Below are positions 61,301 to 64,000 of a stretch of 64,000 bases of DNA, piece by piece. Within the stretch, counting starts at the first letter, position 1, and each line of letters opens with the position of its first letter. Source of the DNA: Isoptericola cucumis (lineage in GTDB: Bacteria > Actinomycetota > Actinomycetes > Actinomycetales > Cellulomonadaceae); contig NZ_BMDG01000005.1 in assembly GCF_014635665.1 (NCBI RefSeq), positions 186,001-250,000 on the forward strand, written 5' to 3'. The notes beneath the pieces were generated by a model, which had not been told where the DNA came from, ran no database searches, and saw only the letters and a program-made list of their open reading frames with translations. The position numbers and the translations under genes were made by a program.

Positions 61301-62574
61301 GCCGAGGCCCGCGGGCGCCGGGGGCGTTTCGCGACTGGGGCTCCGACGAGTCGGGGACCTCGGTGCTGCACGTCGACATGGACGCCTTCTTCGCGTCGTG
61401 CGAGCTGGCACGCCGCCCGGAGCTGCGCGGGCGCCCGGTGATCGTGGGCGGCCAGGGGCGCGGGGTCGTCCTGGCGGCGACCTACGAGGCGCGGGCCTTC
61501 GGGGTGCGTTCCGCCATGTCGATGGCCGCGGCGCTGCGCCTGTGCCCCCACGCCGTCGTCGTCCCCCCGGAGCACGGGCTGTACCAGCAGGTGTCCGAGT
61601 CGGTCATGGGGATGCTCGGGGAGATCACCGCCCTGGTCGAGCGCGTCTCCGTCGACGAGGCGTTCCTCGACGTGAGCGGTGCGCGCCGCCGGCTCGGCAG
61701 CCCGACGGAGATCGGGGCCCGGCTCCGCGAACGGGTCCAGGCGCGGCACGGGATCACCTGCTCGGTGGGTGTCGCGCGCAACAAGTTCGTGGCCAAGCTC
61801 GCCTCCACGCACGCCAAGCCCGACGGCATGATGCTGGTGCCGGCCGACGCCACCGTCGCGTTCCTGCGGACGCTCCCGGTCGGCGCCCTGTGGGGCGTGG
61901 GGGACAAGACGGAGCAGGCGCTCGCGCGGTGGGGCATCACCACGGTCGCGGAGCTGGCCGACACCGACGTGCCGACGCTCCAGGCGGCCGTCGGCAGCGT
62001 CTCCGGTGCGCACCTGCACGACCTCGCCTGGGGAAGGGACCCGCGCCCCGTGGTCCCGGGCCACGAGGAGCGCAGCATCGGTGCGGAGACGACCTTCGCC
62101 CATGACCTCTGGGACATCGGTGCGGTCGAGAAGCGGGTGCTCGAGCTGGCCGACCGGGTGGCAGCGCGCCTGCGGCACCAGGGCATCGTCGCCCGGACGG
62201 TGTCCGTGAAGGTTCGCACGAGCGACTTCCGCACCCTGACCAGGGCCCGGACGCTCAGCACCCCGACCGACGTCGCGCGTGAGGTCTACCTCGTCGCGCG
62301 TGAGCTGCTGGCGGCTGCCGACCTGCGCGGGCTACCCGTGCGCCTGGTCGGCGTCCGTGGAGAGAACCTGCAGGTCAGGGAGGGATTGGCTGAGCAGCAG
62401 ACCCTGGAGGAGTCGCTGGACGCGCGTCATGACGCGCGCCGCGAGGTGGAGGTGACCCTCGACGCGGTCAGGGAGAAGTTCGGCCGATCGGCGATCCGTC
62501 TCGGCGCCGGCGACCCCCGGCGGGGGGATTCCTCCACGCCGACTACCGTGCCGCCCGCTGCGGGCCTATCCTGA
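61297..62574 (+). CDS. dinB: DNA polymerase IV
   Basis: 425 residues, Y-family translesion polymerase. Catalytic acidic residues D27 (HVDMDAFF) and D120-E121 (SVDEAFLDVS). Steric-gate region CELARRPELRG, thumb RTLPVGALWGVGDKTEQAL with HhH, and the little-finger domain are complete. No clear clamp-binding motif is visible at the C-terminus, which is proline/threonine-rich. Starts as GTG overlapping the HEPN stop. The LexA box upstream predicts damage induction of both genes. Confidence 0.96.
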   Translation: MSRGPRAPGAFRDWGSDESGTSVLHVDMDAFFASCELARRPELRGRPVIVGGQGRGVVLAATYEARAFGVRSAMSMAAALRLCPHAVVVPPEHGLYQQVSESVMGMLGEITALVERVSVDEAFLDVSGARRRLGSPTEIGARLRERVQARHGITCSVGVARNKFVAKLASTHAKPDGMMLVPADATVAFLRTLPVGALWGVGDKTEQALARWGITTVAELADTDVPTLQAAVGSVSGAHLHDLAWGRDPRPVVPGHEERSIGAETTFAHDLWDIGAVEKRVLELADRVAARLRHQGIVARTVSVKVRTSDFRTLTRARTLSTPTDVAREVYLVARELLAAADLRGLPVRLVGVRGENLQVREGLAEQQTLEESLDARHDARREVEVTLDAVREKFGRSAIRLGAGDPRRGDSSTPTTVPPAAGLS

Positions 62575-62611
62575 GGGGGTAAACGTTCCACCGCGAGACC
62601 CGGGGGACTCG

Positions 62612-63061
62612 ATGCCTCTGTCCGAGTACGAGCAGCGGGTGCTGGAGCAGATGGAGCGCGCTCTGAGCAGCGATGACCCGCGTCTGGCCAGCACCCTCCA
62701 ACAGGCGCGCCGCAAGTCGCCGATGCGTTACGTCCTTGCCGGTGTCGGCGTCGTCGCCGGCCTGCTGTTGCTCGTCGTCGGAGTCTCGACGTCGCAGACA
62801 TGGGTCGGGGTGGTCGGCTTCGTGCTCATGTTCGCGGGGGTGGCGTACGCGTTCTCCTCCCCTCGCAAGTCGGGACCGACAGGGGTGGTCCGCGAGGACG
62901 GGTCGGTCGACCCCTCCTCGACGCCGGGCCACGCCCGTCCCGCGACGAACAACCCCCGGCCCGCCGCCAACACCGGCCGGCCCGCGCGCGGCGCGAAGAA
63001 CGACGGGTTCCTCTCCCGGCTCGAGGAGCGGTGGGAGCGCCGCCGGCAGCAGGGGAGCTGA
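62612..63061 (+). CDS. DUF3040 family membrane protein
   Basis: 149 residues. The family start MPLSEYEQRVLEQMERALSSDDP is followed by two membrane helices (about 39-57, 63-80) and a basic tail. DUF3040 proteins often lie between dinB and mraZ in actinobacteria. A possible -10 TATCCT (62567) and GGGGG before the ATG support its own transcript. Function unknown. Confidence 0.93.
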   Translation: MPLSEYEQRVLEQMERALSSDDPRLASTLQQARRKSPMRYVLAGVGVVAGLLLLVVGVSTSQTWVGVVGFVLMFAGVAYAFSSPRKSGPTGVVREDGSVDPSSTPGHARPATNNPRPAANTGRPARGAKNDGFLSRLEERWERRRQQGS

Positions 63062-63067
63062 CCCTCC

Positions 63068-64000
63068 TCAGGACGACCGGAGGAGCTGCGTCAGCTCGTC
63101 CCTGACCGACGAGGTGAGCTCGGTGAGCTCACCGGGCGTCGGCAGGTCCGGGTCCCGTGCGTAGCGCGCCGCTTCCGTGGCGCCGGCGAGGGTGCCGAGG
63201 TCGGCGACCAGGTCGTCGTCGAGAGCCGTGCCGGTGCGCTCCGCCACCCGCTCGGCGATCGCCCGAGGGGCTCGGCGCAGGGTCGTGGGGGGCGGCAGGC
63301 TCACGCCGCCCGCGTCGAGCGCCCCGAGCACCTCCTGCCAGGCGCGTTCCGGATCGAGAGGTGGCGCTTCCCGGCGCCGGCGCAGGACGAGCGCCACGAC
63401 CGCGCCCACCAGGCCTGCCAGCAGGAGGCTGGTGGTGATCCACACCCACGCGGGCACACCCTCGTCGACGGGGGTCACGGCATCGGCGGGGGCTGACGCC
63501 GGAGGTTCCTGCTCCTGCGGTGCCTCGGACACCGGCCGACGGTTCTCGAGGTCGTTCCCGGTGGGAACCGGGGCCGGTCCACCGCCGGACTCCGGCACGG
63601 TGTAATCGGGTGCCGAGCCGGTCTGCTGTGCGGGCGTCGGCTCGAAACGCACCCACCCGGTGTCGGGGAAGTAGACCTCTGGCCAGGCGTGCGAGTCCTG
63701 CCCGGTGATCTCCCAGACCCCGTCGTCGGAGCGGTCCCCGGGCAGGTAGCCGACGGCCATGCGCGTGGGGATGCCCAGCGACCGGGCCATCACCACCATG
63801 GTGGTGGCGAACTGGATGCAGTAGCCCGTGCGGTGCTGCAGGAAGTCCCACACCGGGTCGCCGGTGCCGCCTCGCGGCAGGGTCGTCGAGTAGGTGAACG
63901 TGCCGGGGTTGCGCAACCAACGCTGGATCGCGACGGCCTGGTCGTACGGGGTCTGCGCGTCGGCGGTGACCTCGCGCGCCGTCTCGGCGATGTCCTCGGA
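63068..64000 (-). CDS. Transglutaminase-like TgpA family membrane protein (5' end outside window)
   Basis: The frame is open to the window edge; the N-terminal membrane part is missing. Seen here: the entry segment TPYDQAVAIQRWLR, the cysteine of TGYCIQFATTMVVMAR, the histidine of DSHAWPEVYFPDTGW, then the aspartate-containing turn, i.e. a Cys-His-Asp transglutaminase/protease core. A proline-rich linker, one membrane helix (WVWITTSLLLAGLVGAVVALV) and a C-terminal DUF4129-like helical tail (ERAWQEVLGALDAGG) follow. In other bacteria TgpA is a periplasm-facing transglutaminase near mraZ/MoxR genes. Confidence 0.92.
   Translation of the reverse strand, partial: SEDIAETAREVTADAQTPYDQAVAIQRWLRNPGTFTYSTTLPRGGTGDPVWDFLQHRTGYCIQFATTMVVMARSLGIPTRMAVGYLPGDRSDDGVWEITGQDSHAWPEVYFPDTGWVRFEPTPAQQTGSAPDYTVPESGGGPAPVPTGNDLENRRPVSEAPQEQEPPASAPADAVTPVDEGVPAWVWITTSLLLAGLVGAVVALVLRRRREAPPLDPERAWQEVLGALDAGGVSLPPPTTLRRAPRAIAERVAERTGTALDDDLVADLGTLAGATEAARYARDPDLPTPGELTELTSSVRDELTQLLRSS

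Overview
The window is very G+C-rich chromosomal DNA (about 73% by eye) from a Gram-positive actinobacterium. Gene content and order (dapB, dapA, rnj, ftsK, pgsA, cinA-type, clgR, DUF3046, recA, recX, gluABCD, miaB, miaA, dapF, hflX, lexA, LysM gene, nrdR) match the conserved actinobacterial backbone known from Mycobacterium and Streptomyces. The DUF6318 lipoprotein, AzlCD, Lhr and DUF3040/TgpA genes suggest Micrococcales, probably Cellulomonadaceae or Promicromonosporaceae. The genus cannot be fixed from the sequence. No rRNA, tRNA, CRISPR array or prophage was seen. Both end genes are cut: an M16 peptidase at base 1 and a transglutaminase at base 64000. No stretch longer than about 240 bases lacks a gene.

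Layout. 1-12.5 kb: M16 peptidase, dapB, a small membrane protein, a GNAT/MFS pair, a lower-G+C pair of exported proteins, azlCD, a succinate-semialdehyde-type dehydrogenase, a small kinase, dapA and rnj, then a TetR gene facing a small membrane gene across a long palindromic operator. 13-20 kb: ftsK, a CapA-like phosphatase, pgsA, the CinA C-terminal-type amidohydrolase, clgR and a Fpg/Nei glycosylase. 20-31.5 kb: a DUF998 membrane protein, the giant helicase lhr, DUF3046, a membrane-anchored phosphatase-superfamily protein with an MBL hydrolase, then recA-recX. 31.6-35.2 kb: a glutamate-type ABC importer (gluABCD). 35.3-47.5 kb: miaB, two YbjN proteins, an extradiol-dioxygenase-like protein, miaA-dapF, an LLM oxidoreductase, an RsmC-like methyltransferase, hflX, dinG and ldh. 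47.5-51 kb: lexA facing an SOS-type LysM gene, nrdR, DUF5302 and an intact IS481-family insertion. 51-64 kb: serA, helD, a three-gene phosphatase/kinase/receiver signalling cassette, PAC2, a cold-shock gene, a spermidine-synthase-like protein, HEPN-dinB, DUF3040 and the transglutaminase.

Three themes run through the window. First, DNA repair and the SOS response: recA-recX, lexA, the LysM gene, HEPN-dinB, dinG, lhr and a Nei glycosylase are all here. LexA-type boxes (TCGAAC-N4-GTTCGA) lie in front of recA, between lexA and the LysM gene, and in front of HEPN-dinB. Second, lysine/diaminopimelate synthesis (dapB, dapA, dapF) and envelope genes (ftsK, pgsA, LysM). Third, tRNA and ribosome functions (miaB, miaA, hflX, RNase J, RsmC-like).

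Two signals recur at genome scale. Many genes have a TAnnnT -10 element 6-8 bases before a start codon that lacks a Shine-Dalgarno sequence, which suggests leaderless mRNAs. Transcription units end in long, nearly perfect hairpins without U tracts. I found no clearly new multi-gene system. The best candidates for new biology are the SOS-controlled HEPN-dinB pair, the SOS LysM protein beside lexA, the TetR/membrane-protein switch and the phosphatase/kinase/receiver cassette.
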